Below, one piece after another: positions 22,009-34,725 of a stretch of DNA of 62,000 nucleotides. Numbering within the stretch: position 1 is the stretch's first letter; the number at the start of each line of letters is the position of its first letter. Source of the stretch: Apostichopus japonicus (Eukaryota; Echinodermata; Holothuroidea; Aspidochirotida; Stichopodidae). The position numbers were made by a program, and so were the translations under genes. The notes below the pieces were generated by a model. It made no database searches, was not told the origin of the DNA, and was given only the letters and a program-made list of their open reading frames with translations. Location of the stretch: NCBI RefSeq assembly GCF_037975245.1, contig NC_092579.1, forward strand, positions 28,980,166 through 29,042,165, in the 5' to 3' direction.

Positions 22009-23499
22009 CTGGAAAGATAACAAGCCATAATATCAAATAATGAAGCTATTAAAACAAACTCTCTTACGTGGTAATGCGCACCTTCAATATTTACAGGAAT
22101 TCATGTTTTAAAGAGACAAGTTGAACATAATCCAAGATGTTTGACTGAATACACCAAAAATATATCACAGGAAACATTACGATGCCTCTCGAGAAACCCA
22201 CATTTTCAATTATCTCTGTTGAAGTTTTGTGAATTCCCTTAAAATCATGATTATTTCTCTAAAGTTTCGTCAAATATAATGTCAGGGCACGGAATCATAA
22301 ATTCTCGGTATTGTCGACATTTCAATTAGTTTCACCAACAAAGAACGACAGGTTCATTGACATAACTATAGTAGGGATAACACATGGTGCAACGTTAACA
22401 TCTGCCAAATGTAACACGTCTACAAATTGCTTAACAGTTACGGTTCTTGAGATCTTTCATTTGACTTTTTGAGACATGTGTAAATCGTGTTATCTTAATA
22501 CACATGTTCTTGTGTATATCACAAAGTATTTGTGACTCGGACTAAAGGTCGGGGTATAAAGGTTCCCTATATTAATGGTCATAATTATTTTTTTTATTAC
22601 CGATTTTAAGATACTTCAAAGTGACTGCCAATACGGACTCTCCCGACACCAATCCATAACCCTGTCTATAATAATGAAATGCAGTTGAAACTACAATTTC
22701 AAGTTATTACTAGGCTTTGTTATCGTGTGAAGAGGTGTGTAACCCACAAAGTATTAGTAGGGGGATATGGGGGCTTACCTCCTTGCCCAATATTTCTCTA
22801 CCCCTCCCCCTCCCACCCTCCTCTCCCCCAAATCAAATAATTCATTTTTTACCAGAAAACAGGCATCGTCTACCCAATTAAGGAAGCATTGGGTACCTCT
22901 TAGGATAGAAGTCTATAGCTACCTCCAGTAGGGGCGTAGGAGGGTACTTTTGAGTGGGGGGGGGGGCTGAAGACTGATGACCGGCCTGGGGGATGGGTGT
23001 AAGGGGAGGGGGTGTCCCCCTCCCCTTTGGAATTTTTGCATTTCCAGGTGGCCTCAGATACAATTTGGTGCAATATAGCACACTTCAACACCCACACCAT
23101 TTTGTAAACCTTATTTTGTATTTTCACCTGGCCTTAGATGCAATTTGGTGCTCCAAATGAGATTTTTTTCTCATTTGGAAATGAAAAAGGGGTTTTTTCA
23201 CTTGCGAACCGGGGGTAGGGGGCGGAATGATACTTCCGCCCCTCCACATTTTTCACTGGGGGGCTGGCGCCCCAGCCCCCCGGTTCCTACGCCCTTGACC
23301 TCCAGTATTGAAATGCTTTAACTTTTCAGGACCGTCTAGCCTATATAGTTCATATATTTTCTTATATTTCCTTATGCCTTTTCCAGCACATATGTTGTCT
23401 ATATTTTCTTAAATTCCCATGACCATCCATAACTTCGTATCGTGCTTACATATATCGCTTTAGTGAAAACTCGTCAGATTGATCTGAACACATTTTTAC
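22009..23499 (-). other. Intron of gene C
   Basis: A phase-0 intron of 1491 bp, enlarged by the hAT-like element at 22929-23297. It lacks the segment carrying the CRE palindrome present in A, D and F. The donor is AAG|GTAAAA. Confidence 0.7.
22929..23297. mobile_element. hAT-like MITE in the gene C intron, 369 bp
   Basis: The ends TAGGGGCGTAGGAG and TTCCTACGCCCTTG are inverted. They are flanked by an 8-bp duplication ACCTCCAG (22921-22928, 23298-23305). The E-unit intron has the unoccupied site ACCTCCAGTATT at about 45339. The element carries G-rich and C-rich blocks near both ends and no ORF. Confidence 0.85.
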
Positions 23500-23652
23500 C
23501 TTGATGAAAGTACTACTCTCTCCATGATGATATCTGTCGGGCCGTTGCATTGACATCATTTGCCGCATAAGCATGAATCTTGCCATATCTTGCATATGAT
23601 TATAGCCATAGCCCAAGCCTATGCCATACTCTTCTTCGTCAGATAAATCCAT
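23500..23652 (-). CDS. Gene C, first coding exon
   Basis: This exon has 51 codons from ATG 23652, with an in-frame TAA just 5' and the acceptor CTCTTACAG 10 nt upstream (exon 23500-23662). The peptide starts M-D-L-S-D-E-E-E-Y-G-I-G-L-G and ends S-T-F-I-K at the donor AAG|GTAAAA. Compared with A it has lost one residue, and it has M-S-M-Q-R-P-D-R in place of I-S-A-Q-S-W-P-D-R. Confidence 0.8.
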
Positions 23653-23662
23653 GGTTTATGTC

Positions 23663-24180
23663 CTGTAAGAGAACAAGTGTTAAATATTACTGACAGAAGC
23701 TTCGAGGGCCATTTCGGGACCATGAATAGGGAAACATATCACAATGGCGCTCCAATGAAAAGCAAGTTACCTTTTATTCTATCCTACACACAAATGCTGA
23801 GAATTTTTTTCCATCTTGAAACCAGTTGGAAATTTACTTTTGTTCTTATTGCCTAAAACAGATATAGTCCTATATCAATGCGCTTCAATTGTCTTTCACT
23901 TCAGACGGTGGTGTTTTTTCCATCATATTAATTGGTCCCACCACGTAATTGTGACACAAGCACAAACCCTCAAGTGCATTATTACTGCCAATTATGAAAA
24001 ACGTACTGCACTTATTGGAAGTAATAATGACCCTAAAACTAGCCGCGTGTCGAACAGATATATTATGTTATAAAACGTTCAGCACACAGTAAAAGTGAAG
24101 TTGTTAATGTATTCGGCCCGGCATTCCTGCACTAAATTTTAGACAATTTTGAAAGGAACCTTAAGTGATCATTTCCTTTT
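23663..24180. other. Upstream module of gene C
   Basis: Same module as 3777-4160, and closest to 45659-46175 in the E unit. It is non-coding and ends at the tetranucleotide tract. Confidence 0.5.
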
Positions 24181-24216
24181 CTGTCCGTCCGTCTGTCTGT
24201 CTGTCTGTCTATCTAT
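24181..24216 (+). repeat. Left remnant of the C-unit tetranucleotide microsatellite
   Basis: (CCGT)/(CTGT) units directly before the LINE tail. The other half is at 28745-29052. Confidence 0.8.
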
Positions 24217-24438
24217 TTATTTATTTGTTTGCCACGAAAGTACAAAGTGGAGGAAGTCTTCCATAAAGCTTAAAAGCTTAACAATGTGTAAGACTCCCTG
24301 AAGAAAGAAAAGAAAAGAAAAGAAAAAACAAAATATATATATATATATGTGTATGAATACATACATAGATATAAGTACAAATTAAATGTTCAATATATAT
24401 ATATATAGTAATTACATACAGGTATAATTTAGTTTTAG

Positions 24439-27384
24439 TCAGTAACTAGCTATTATTTCCTTACAAAACCACTTCTTAAAGGATGTGACTGACTTTTTAC
24501 TCTTTAAATCGTTCATTAGAAGATTCCATGTTTTTGTTGCACGGTTTTGTAGGCTTAAAGTTCCAATGGTGGTATTGTAGAGATTATAGTGGGCATGATT
24601 AGCATGCCTCGTATTATGATTATGTACATCTCTGTTACTGGTTAAGAAATTGTCAAAGGCAGCTGGTAGTAATCCATTCCAGGTCTTGTAGGCAAATAAT
24701 GCAAGCTTAACTTTAATGAGATCGTGCAATTTTAGTAAGTTGAGTTTCTTAAATAGGGGACTGGTGTGCTCACGTGGGGCTGAGTGTGTTATGTGGCGAA
24801 TGGCTGCCTTTTGGAGTATTATAAGATTGTTAAGGTTGGTGTTGTATGTACCAGACCAAATAATGGAACAATAAGTGAGATGCGGGACAACCAGGGTCTG
24901 GTATAGTGTTCTGAGTATGTTTTCCGATAGATAATATTTCAACTTAGATAATATGCCAACATTCCGTGCAATTATACTGCAAATAGTTGAAATATGGTTG
25001 CGCCAGCTAAGTTTACAATCAATATTTACACCTAAAAACTTAGTAGTATAAACTTGTTTAATTATTTTACCATCCATACATATATCTTTATTCCAAGTAA
25101 GTGTATTACGAGTATTAAAGACAATGTAATTACTTTTTTGTACATTTAGTGATAATTTGTTGGCTGAAAACCAATTACAGAATTTATTTAATTCATTTGA
25201 CACGGTGGAAGATAATGTGATTATGTCGTCGCTCTCGAAGAAAATACTGGTGTCATCAGCAAAGAGAATGATTTTGGCTAGTTTGGAGACATGACAAATA
25301 TCGTTAATATATAGAATAAATAACAAAGGACCTAAGACTGAACCCTGTGGAACGCCGCAACGAATTTTAGCAAGATCGGATCTAGAGTTTTTATACAAGG
25401 TATACTGATATCTGTTCGAAATATAGCTTTCAAGCCAGTTGAGAGTAGTTCCTCTAATGCCGTATGAAAATAATTTATTGATAAGGATGGTATGATCGAT
25501 CGTGTGAAACGCCTTCGAAAGGTCTAGGAATACACCAATGCAATTTTTGCCATTATTCAGACTAGTATGTAAACTGTTAAGTGCATCTGCCAAAGCCAGT
25601 TCAGTAGAATGTTCGGGTCGAAAGCCGTACTGTTCTTTACAGAGAATATTATATTGGTTAAGAAAATTAAATATGCGATTGAACATAAGTCGTTCTATGA
25701 TTTTAGAAAAACAGGAAAGCAATGAAATCGGTCGATAATTCTCATATACATTTGAATCTCCCTTTTTATAGATTGGTATAACCTTTGCCGTTTTAAGTTT
25801 ATCTGGGAATACGCCAGTGTTAAATGATAAATTACATACATGGGTCAAAGGCTTAGCAATGAAAGGAATAACATTTTTTATAATACCAGGTTTGAAATCA
25901 TCATATCCTGCTGCTTTATTGGGTTTCAAGTTGGAAGTTGCGATTTTAATAAGTTCTTCTTCAGTGACTGGGAATGTGAATATTGAATGACTATTGTTAT
26001 CACAGATGGTTTCATGTGATTTACCTTTGTTTTTTATTTTACTAGCAAGCGATGGTCCAAGATTTACATAGAAATTGTTGAAGTTATTCGCAATGATATT
26101 TTCATCACTGGTTTCTTGGTCACCATCTTTGAAAACAGCAGGATATGATGATTCTTTACGGTTATTGTGCAACATTTCATTAATAGTACGCCATGTATGA
26201 TTTGTGTTATTTCTGCTCTCATTAAATTTATTGTCAAAATAGAGCTTTTTCGAAAGTCTGATTACATGATTAAGCTTATTACGATACGTTGTATACATAG
26301 ACTTGTACATAACTGTAGGAGACTTTAACTGACGTCTGTAAAGTTTGTGCTTCCTTTTAATGGAAGTCAAAATACCATTCGTAATCCATGGGTGTTTCTT
26401 TCTAAAACGCTGTTTATGATTGATTTGGCGAATAGGAAAACAATTATTATAAGTTGAACTGAGATAATTAAAACAGGTATTATAAGCAGAATTGACATCA
26501 TTTTCGTTTAAAACATTATCCCAATATGTGTCCCTTATTTCAGAAGTAAACCGCTTTACGTTGTTAGTATTGTAATTACGTCTATAGATGGTGTTGTTAG
26601 ATATGATTTTCTTCCCTACCACTTTTAGAAATATCGGAAAATGGTCACTTATATCAGTGATGAGAACCCCTGAAGTAATGGTAGAATCGTCGTTTGTAAT
26701 GATGTTATCTATCAGGCTTGTAGTAATGCTACTAATACGAGTTGGGACAGTTATTGTAGGGATGAATCCGTTCGAATAGAGAATATTTAAAAACGTAGTT
26801 GATTTGATTGCATTCGTTAAATCAATATTATAATCTCCCATTATGTAGGTTTTACAGTTTTTATTCGAAATGATATTGAAAATATTTTCCAGATTAACAT
26901 TAAACTCATCTAAAGAACCATTAGGTGGTCTGTAGACTATGCCGATAAGAAATTTATCTTTTGAATTTATGTTAGTAGCCTCTATAAAGAGAGATTCTAT
27001 AGAATTATTAAAAATTGATAGGTCGGGTCTACAAATAAAACTTATATCTTTATATACAAATAGACAGACTCCACCGCCCCGTTTATTGTTACGATGTTTT
27101 TCAACAAGTTTGTAATTATCCAATTTTATGAGGGGAGAAAAATTATCATTGAACCAGGTTTCTGTGAATCCAATTACCGTAAAGTCATTATTTAATACAG
27201 AAATGAAATCGTTAACATCGTCAAACTTATTGTTTAGGCTACGACTGTTGTGGTGGTACAGTGATATACCGTGATGAGGGGGCAGATTGTTATAAGAGTC
27301 TATGTTATGGTACTTACACGAGACATTATTTTCCCTGAAGCCGTTAATATCGTTGAGTATAGGTGACGCCATTACTGATAACAT
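24439..27384 (-). CDS. LINE ORF2: APE endonuclease and reverse transcriptase, 981 aa
   Basis: This is the retrotransposition enzyme: it nicks target DNA and primes cDNA synthesis. The endonuclease motifs, at roughly 40-260, are N-S-R-S-L, F-T-E-T-W-F, Y-R-P-P-N-G, M-G-D-Y-N-I-D and S-D-H-F-P. RT motifs at roughly 510-790 are Y-R-P-I-S-L-L, Q-Y-G-F-R-P, F-L-D-L-S-K-A-F, G-V-P-Q-G-S-V-L-G-P and the catalytic F-A-D-D. The thumb G-V-N-I-D-C-K-L-S-W follows. No RNase H domain is seen, which fits CR1, Rex1, Crack, Daphne or Jockey-like groups; I cannot assign the clade. It starts at ATG 27384, 29 bp after ORF1, and has no internal stop or frameshift. Confidence 0.92.
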   Translation of the reverse strand: MLSVMASPILNDINGFRENNVSCKYHNIDSYNNLPPHHGISLYHHNSRSLNNKFDDVNDFISVLNNDFTVIGFTETWFNDNFSPLIKLDNYKLVEKHRNNKRGGGVCLFVYKDISFICRPDLSIFNNSIESLFIEATNINSKDKFLIGIVYRPPNGSLDEFNVNLENIFNIISNKNCKTYIMGDYNIDLTNAIKSTTFLNILYSNGFIPTITVPTRISSITTSLIDNIITNDDSTITSGVLITDISDHFPIFLKVVGKKIISNNTIYRRNYNTNNVKRFTSEIRDTYWDNVLNENDVNSAYNTCFNYLSSTYNNCFPIRQINHKQRFRKKHPWITNGILTSIKRKHKLYRRQLKSPTVMYKSMYTTYRNKLNHVIRLSKKLYFDNKFNESRNNTNHTWRTINEMLHNNRKESSYPAVFKDGDQETSDENIIANNFNNFYVNLGPSLASKIKNKGKSHETICDNNSHSIFTFPVTEEELIKIATSNLKPNKAAGYDDFKPGIIKNVIPFIAKPLTHVCNLSFNTGVFPDKLKTAKVIPIYKKGDSNVYENYRPISLLSCFSKIIERLMFNRIFNFLNQYNILCKEQYGFRPEHSTELALADALNSLHTSLNNGKNCIGVFLDLSKAFHTIDHTILINKLFSYGIRGTTLNWLESYISNRYQYTLYKNSRSDLAKIRCGVPQGSVLGPLLFILYINDICHVSKLAKIILFADDTSIFFESDDIITLSSTVSNELNKFCNWFSANKLSLNVQKSNYIVFNTRNTLTWNKDICMDGKIIKQVYTTKFLGVNIDCKLSWRNHISTICSIIARNVGILSKLKYYLSENILRTLYQTLVVPHLTYCSIIWSGTYNTNLNNLIILQKAAIRHITHSAPREHTSPLFKKLNLLKLHDLIKVKLALFAYKTWNGLLPAAFDNFLTSNRDVHNHNTRHANHAHYNLYNTTIGTLSLQNRATKTWNLLMNDLKSKKSVTSFKKWFCKEIIASY

Positions 27385-27413
27385 TAAAATTGGTAAGTAA
27401 GAGAATATAAATC

Positions 27414-28487
27414 TTATTTTGGTTCTGTTCGTTCCCTTTCCCTTGTGTGATATCGCCTGGTGGTTGTGACGTTGGGCCTGGGGATGTTCTTCCTCTGTTG
27501 CTGGTTTGTGCTATTCTTTTTTACGACTATCCAGTCTGCTCCATCATTCGATGATAGGGTTCGCTTTATCTTTGCGCCGACTTGTTGATTTAATTCGCTC
27601 TCCGTTATCGGCTGAACTTTAGTCTGCCGACTTCTCTCTTTCAGGTCACTAATACATTCCTCATCTTTATCTTTTGTTAATACCCCAGTATTCTCAGGTC
27701 TCGATTCACTTTCCTGTGCTTCATAAGTCGTTGGTTTCTCTGTGTCCTCGTAAGTCGTTGGCTTGTCAATTGGGTTCTCGATTTCTGTGTCCTCATCCAT
27801 TGTTTCCGTGTCGTCCTTTTCATTGCAGTGGTAACTCGTGTGGCCCAGCTTGTTGCATTTGTAACAGAGGATTTCAGGGCAGCGGTTCCTTGAATGCCCT
27901 TGTTGACCGCACTCTCTACACGTGTATTGTGGGCACTCTCGCATTATGTGATCATCTGATAAGCAGAGATTACACACCCGTGATTGTCCATTGTGCTTTA
28001 ATCTTAAGTGAGTTCCCTCTATAGTGATTGCGTACGGTAGAGACTTTACACTGTTTGGTAATTCGAGTCTAACGTATCTGATGCCATTTTCTATGTCGGG
28101 GTAGTCTTCGTAATATTTACGTACCCATGGGGATCTTAGTCTGCATCCGTATTCTTCCAGTTTTCCGGAGATTTCATCATCGGTAATGTACATTGGGACT
28201 CCAAAAACACTTACGGTTATTATGGTCTTGGTCACTCCCATGATGTCACATACCTCATTCCCTATTTTTAATCCAGTTTCTTGGATAAGTTCTGCATCTT
28301 CTTTGTTTTTTACCGTTAAGATCCACTGTCCTTGAGTCTTAACACACCCGAGAATATTTTTCTTTCCAATGTCGTTGGCCAAAGACTTCAATATGTCCGT
28401 AGATTTAAAATTGGCATCAACAAGCTTCACACTGTTGGTTTTCAACACGAAACTGTTTGGCGGCATTTTCGCGGATCCGGTACTCAT
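27414..28487 (-). CDS. LINE ORF1: zinc-knuckle RNA-binding protein, 357 aa
   Basis: This is a gag-like nucleic-acid-binding protein that packages the element RNA. The N-terminal ~160 residues look like an RRM-type fold, by inference from the hydrophobic pattern only. Three consecutive CCHC knuckles follow at about 172-225: C-N-L-C-x4-H-x4-C, C-R-E-C-x4-H-x4-C and C-Y-K-C-x4-H-x4-C. The C-terminal part is acidic, then basic, with repeated T-T-Y-E motifs. It starts at ATG 28487 and ends 29 bp before ORF2. The frame is intact. Confidence 0.88.
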   Translation of the reverse strand: MSTGSAKMPPNSFVLKTNSVKLVDANFKSTDILKSLANDIGKKNILGCVKTQGQWILTVKNKEDAELIQETGLKIGNEVCDIMGVTKTIITVSVFGVPMYITDDEISGKLEEYGCRLRSPWVRKYYEDYPDIENGIRYVRLELPNSVKSLPYAITIEGTHLRLKHNGQSRVCNLCLSDDHIMRECPQYTCRECGQQGHSRNRCPEILCYKCNKLGHTSYHCNEKDDTETMDEDTEIENPIDKPTTYEDTEKPTTYEAQESESRPENTGVLTKDKDEECISDLKERSRQTKVQPITESELNQQVGAKIKRTLSSNDGADWIVVKKNSTNQQQRKNIPRPNVTTTRRYHTRERERTEPK

Positions 28488-28744
28488 TTTCTGAGATAAA
28501 GCCTGGCGCCAAGTGGCGCCTTGGCACTTGTATCGTTTGAAAAAACTTGTACAAATTATATCAATGTTAAGCCAAATTCGTAATAAAATCCTCCTGTTTC
28601 ACAGGATAATGTTAAATGCCTCAGAATGAGGCCAGAAAAATGCACGAAAGACAGAAAATAAGTAAATAATCGAGAGCCGTTGAAGAGATGTTTCCGCTCT
28701 GATGTCAATTGCACGAGAAATAATTGCACGATCTATATATATTC

Positions 28745-29052
28745 GTATGTTTTATCTGACTGTCAAGCTATCTATCTATATGTCTATCTATTTACCTATA
28801 TCTGAATGTCTGTTTGTTATGTCCGTCTATCCACGTCTATGTCTGTCTGTCTATATATACTTATTCGTATGATTTTTCTGACTGCCAGCTATCTATCCAT
28901 CTGTCTGTTTGTCTATTTTTCTGTATATGTCTGTCTGAAGAATCTGTTTGTCTATATAATATGTCTGTCTGTCTATCTATCTATATCTATACGTCTATTT
29001 ATATATCTGTCCATCTGTCAATCTATCTATCCGTCAGGCCTGTCTATCTATA
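28745..29052 (+). repeat. Right part of the C-unit tetranucleotide microsatellite
   Basis: An irregular CTAT/CTGT tract. A ~120-bp local duplication is visible (ATTCGTATG...TCTGACTG at about 28743 and again at about 28864). The frames across it are repeat artefacts. Confidence 0.75.
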
Positions 29053-30388
<1,336 letters not shown>

Positions 30389-30427
<39 letters not shown>

Positions 30428-30535
30428 TATATATTCATTTGCCTTTGTCGTTTACCTCCATTGCATTAACATATATATAAATATATATATATATATAAAT
30501 ATATATATATATAATATTATATTATATAATATTAA
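30389..30535. repeat. (TA)n microsatellite, right part
   Basis: TA tract at 30389-30437, then ATAAATATATAT-rich sequence to about 30535. Confidence 0.8.
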
Positions 30536-33500
30536 TAATTTTTGGTCACCAATCTGCAGCTAAAGAAAAGACAAGTAATTGGGGGAAATGTATACGAATT
30601 GCGCTAATCGAGTAGCGGTTCAAAGTAGCAGAGAGGTACTATATAGGCGCACACCTAGCTACTGTATAGTATATGCCTAGAAGTAGATGAGCCCTTATGT
30701 AACAGAAGGCAAGCCATCTTCGTAGGTATTTTGGCAGATGTTTTATTTTTAATTGTTTGAGACACTTAAGTAGGCTTAGCTGCTTATTTATGATTCTATG
30801 GCATTATGACATGTTTTTTGTTCATCGCGTGGAGACAATTTTAATTTAATTTTAAGCAGAAACAAATTTCCAATGTGGATTTATGTAACACCATGCATCT
30901 GCCTAAGTGCCTAACCTGTATTCATTGAAAGTCTTGATGACGAAGATTTGTCTTTAAGGAATTGTGATGACATGTTTTCGCGAGCGTTAAACATCTTGAG
31001 ATAAAATGAATCAGGAAATATTATGTAACTTTTCAACTTTTCTTTAAACAATTGCTGGACTTCATCGTTAGGAAATTACTCGGAGCTTGATTCATCATGG
31101 TCTTTGTCCCGCCTCTCATGTGTCCCATTATAATAGAAAATTAGTGGAAAGGTGAATCTTTATTCATGTTATTAAAAAAATTCCTTAAAAATCAACATAA
31201 AAGATCTCGTTGATCCTCTAAGACGTTGTTCATAATGATGTCGTGTAGGAGACCCCGTAGATATGTATCGCGGAGTTTCTTCCGTAACAGACGCACATGG
31301 AGAGAAAAATGGTACTACTTTGGACCTAATGTTATACTTGTAAATTGACATTGCACAGAGAGGCCTACCGTGAAAATGTACGAGAAATTCATTCATTAAT
31401 ATCTCAACGAGTGGATTTCAATCGCTACAGAAACACGACTCAGAAGTAGTTGGATGGTATCATTATTACAATCATTTCAAAAGATAAGTCCAGAAAGCAG
31501 AATTTAGACATGACGATAATAGGAGTTTGGCCTAAACAACGATGTCCCTACGGATGCCGTTAATGGCATTTATACATTTATTCGTAAGGAGAATCGAAAT
31601 ATGCTATAAGTTAGGAGACTCAGTATTAATTAAAAGAACAAATATCGTCGCGTGCTGCGTTTCACGAAGACATTTAATGCATTGGATGGAAGAGTACCTG
31701 TGTAGGGGCTTGAAGAGGGGGCTAATGGACGGTATAACCAGGGGAACGTTGTTCTAAGAAATCTAAAAAAAAAAGAACAGAACACCTAAGTCATCATGTA
31801 ATTAATGCTCCCACTTCTTTTCCATTTCGACGATAATCACAAGGTATTCCTTAACATACATGGAGTGGGTGGGGTAGGGTGGCGGGGGGGGGGGTCCCAC
31901 GTGAACGATTCGAATGTGTGTCTTTTATAAATTGTGATGACATGGTTATCGCGAGCGTTAAAATTATTCAGATAAAATGAATGATTTAGGAAATATAATG
32001 TCACTATCAATGGTTTGTGACAAGGTTTGGGCGAGGGGGAGAACGAAGTAGAAGAAAAACGAGGAACATTGGACATGAAGTAGTAGGTTGGGGGGGGGGG
32101 GTTGTGTGTCTAAGGAGTTGAGATGACATGCTTATTTAAATGATAAAAGAAAAACAACAACTTAAAAGTCATAATGTAATTAGTGCCTGCTCTGGCTTCA
32201 TTTTCTTTCCGACAATGTGACGATAATCAAAGGGTAATTCTCTAACAGGCAATGGGGTGGGTGGGTGGGTGGGTGGGGGGTGCGGATGTGTTTGGGCAAA
32301 TCCGATTGAACGATTTGGGTGTGAGTCAGTTACGAAAATGTGATGACATTGTTATCATAAGCGTTAAACATACTCAAATTAAATGAGTACCGTGCGAGAA
32401 ACATATTTCTGCTGTGGGGTGAGACGGGAGGGAGGGGGGGGGGGGTGATTGAGAGGTGAGGAAGTTTTTATGGGAACCTGAACGAAATGCGGGAGATCCT
32501 ACACTTTGGGGGGAGACGAGCGGGAGGGACGTTGAGGGGAGGGGATGTGTTTTGGGGAGCCTTAAGGTGACGTGTGGGAAATCCAAAACGTTTGGCGTCA
32601 TATCAGTGCATCGACCAGCATATTGGTAGGTCGGTCTCGGACAGTTTGTCGGTAAAGAGATAATAAATATGGTCCAGGGCAGCATCAGCTTTATCCACCG
32701 ACATAGTGCATTTCAGCTTTTACATAGACCTATGCTCTTACCATTGACCTACAGCTCCCTATCCCCCCCCCCCCCCCCCACCCACCACCTACCATAATTG
32801 ATATGGGTCAATCCCACTAGTCTGGTTGTAAGATTTCTCGGCTTGCACTGATTTATTTAAGAATCATGTTATGATATTATTTTATTTTACATTCAAAGGC
32901 GAGATGAATTGCTGCCTACATGCCCTCAAAACGACAATATTGTCATGATAAGTGTGTTAAATTAATTATGCTATGCCTCAACTCATTTGCATATAAAAAT
33001 CAAGATGGACGGTATAACGTTGTAAATAGTCGAAACAAATTAAACTGCATTCTTAAACATGATATATTCAAATTAAACCACACAGTAAAATATACAATCG
33101 TAATAAAAATAAAAACAAAAATAAAAATGAAAAAGATCCCTCAAGAAATACATTGACACACGTATAGCATATTACGAAACAAACATAGAAATTTACTTGT
33201 ACAGATTTTGCCATTGGTGTTGCTAACAACAGATGGTCAGTATATAGCTTAATGTTACTTACATGCGTTTACATCTGTGTATCCCTCATTAAAACCTGAT
33301 TGAAACCTGAAAAAAACCTGATCTTTCTCTTTAATTCCGTGTGTTATAGATGTTTTAATATGATCCTTTTACATTTTGTACATTTTGGATGTTTCTTTTT
33401 TATTCTTAAGACTTAACCTTTGAACTCCTCAGAATAATCCATGCACTTGTTATAACACGTAACGCAGATGAAAATGGATATCTTAACAAACCGTCTCCAT

Positions 33501-34725
33501 TTTCTTTGCCAATATGAAAAAAGAGGCTCCTTCTTAATACTCAGTTTTACTCTATAGGCCTTCCACTCGAGATCTCCTGCACCCCCTCCCACCATTCACC
33601 TTCCCCGTTAGTCCACGACGCTGTTATTGACATATTGTTGAAACTGGTTCGAGATGGAGATGGGTGTAAAAGTGACGTCATTTTAGTTCACATAAAGTTG
33701 ATCATATTTTTGAAAACAGCTACATTGTTATTAAAAGGTATATTCCGGTAGTAAAAGTCGATTGCTCAATATAAATGCTGAAAAATTCCTCCAACCATAG
33801 GTCTAAATCACACTCTCATAGAATTATGAATCGCAAAGATATGTAATTTTCAAATTTGGTGGTATTTTGTAAATGTACATCTGGCAACAATAGAATCAAT
33901 GAGGTCATCACGGCAAAATCAGCTGAAAAAAGTTTTGTTTTTTATGTAATATGTGACTCACTTCTTCATGGAAGAAACTAATATTTCTACGAAAGAAAAG
34001 TTGTAATTTGATGAAATACAGGCAGTACGGGCCATAACAGGGCCTTGCTCGCGTAACACTTGGCTGCGTAGAATGAGTTATTGGGTGCAGATTTGTACAA
34101 ACCTATATTTATATTAGGGCCTTTGTGTGCCTTGCTAACGTGAAGTAAGTGTTACTACACTTACGTGTGGGGACTTTACTAGATTCAGGTGGCCAGTCGT
34201 CCATGGGTTCCGTGGACAGTCCCGGACTCCATTTATCGTAACGTGAACTAAAGTGTCCCTGGATTTTTATTATGTCCCTGGAATATGTAACATAAGTCGT
34301 CATACTATAGTGAGACTCAACCACACCGTTACATTGATTGGGTTATGGTGATGTGATATATTATAATGGCAGTTATGCTTGATATTAAGAACATCATAAT
34401 AAGAGTAACCACTTGCACCTGTTTCAAATCCTTGAATATACGTCACTCAAGTCGGGTTTGACCGTTGATGGTTAAGGCTATGTGTAAACTGTTCATTATC
34501 CATTCAAGAAGTATATAATTATGTCCAGCTTTTTTTGTCCCACAATAACAGCCCCCACCCATCACCCCACCCACCACCTCCGTCCATGTCCAATGTTATA
34601 ACCAGATCTACCGTAGTTCGACATTAGACATGTCTATCAAATGTGTGTAAGTCCAGACGAAGAGGTTCGCTCCCTGCAGCTTGTGAGAAGATGAAGACTC
34701 CCAACGTTACATTCTAATCCAAACT
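30536..34725. other. Long spacer between C and D, non-coding
   Basis: Collinear in blocks with 13090-15970 and 57360-60239. It contains (GGGT)n at 32259-32279, G-rich runs at 31880-31893, 32091-32101 and 32436-32446, and a long C run at 32762-32779. The downstream module of gene D begins near 34330; AATAAA on the minus strand occurs near 34265, about 460 bp past the stop, as a possible polyadenylation signal. No gene is seen. Confidence 0.55.

Larger units (their letters stand above)
24217..28730 (-). mobile_element. Apparently full-length two-ORF non-LTR retrotransposon (LINE)
   Basis: A 4.5-kb element with an intact gag-like ORF1 (27414-28487) and an intact endonuclease-RT ORF2 (24439-27384). 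The 3' end, read on the minus strand, finishes TACTTTCGTGGCAAAC followed by AAAT-type repeats, as in many CR1-group LINEs. It interrupts the tetranucleotide microsatellite of the C unit. The E unit has the uninterrupted version: the same flanks occur at 46140-46180 and 46363-46430. The left boundary is 24215-24232. The 5' boundary is approximate (28690-28745). With both frames open it may be young or still active. Confidence 0.85.

Noticed and set aside
24439-28487. Host gene with zinc knuckles and endonuclease
   Set aside because: Two adjacent ORFs with EN-RT and CCHC motifs and an empty site in the E unit mark a retrotransposon, not a host gene.
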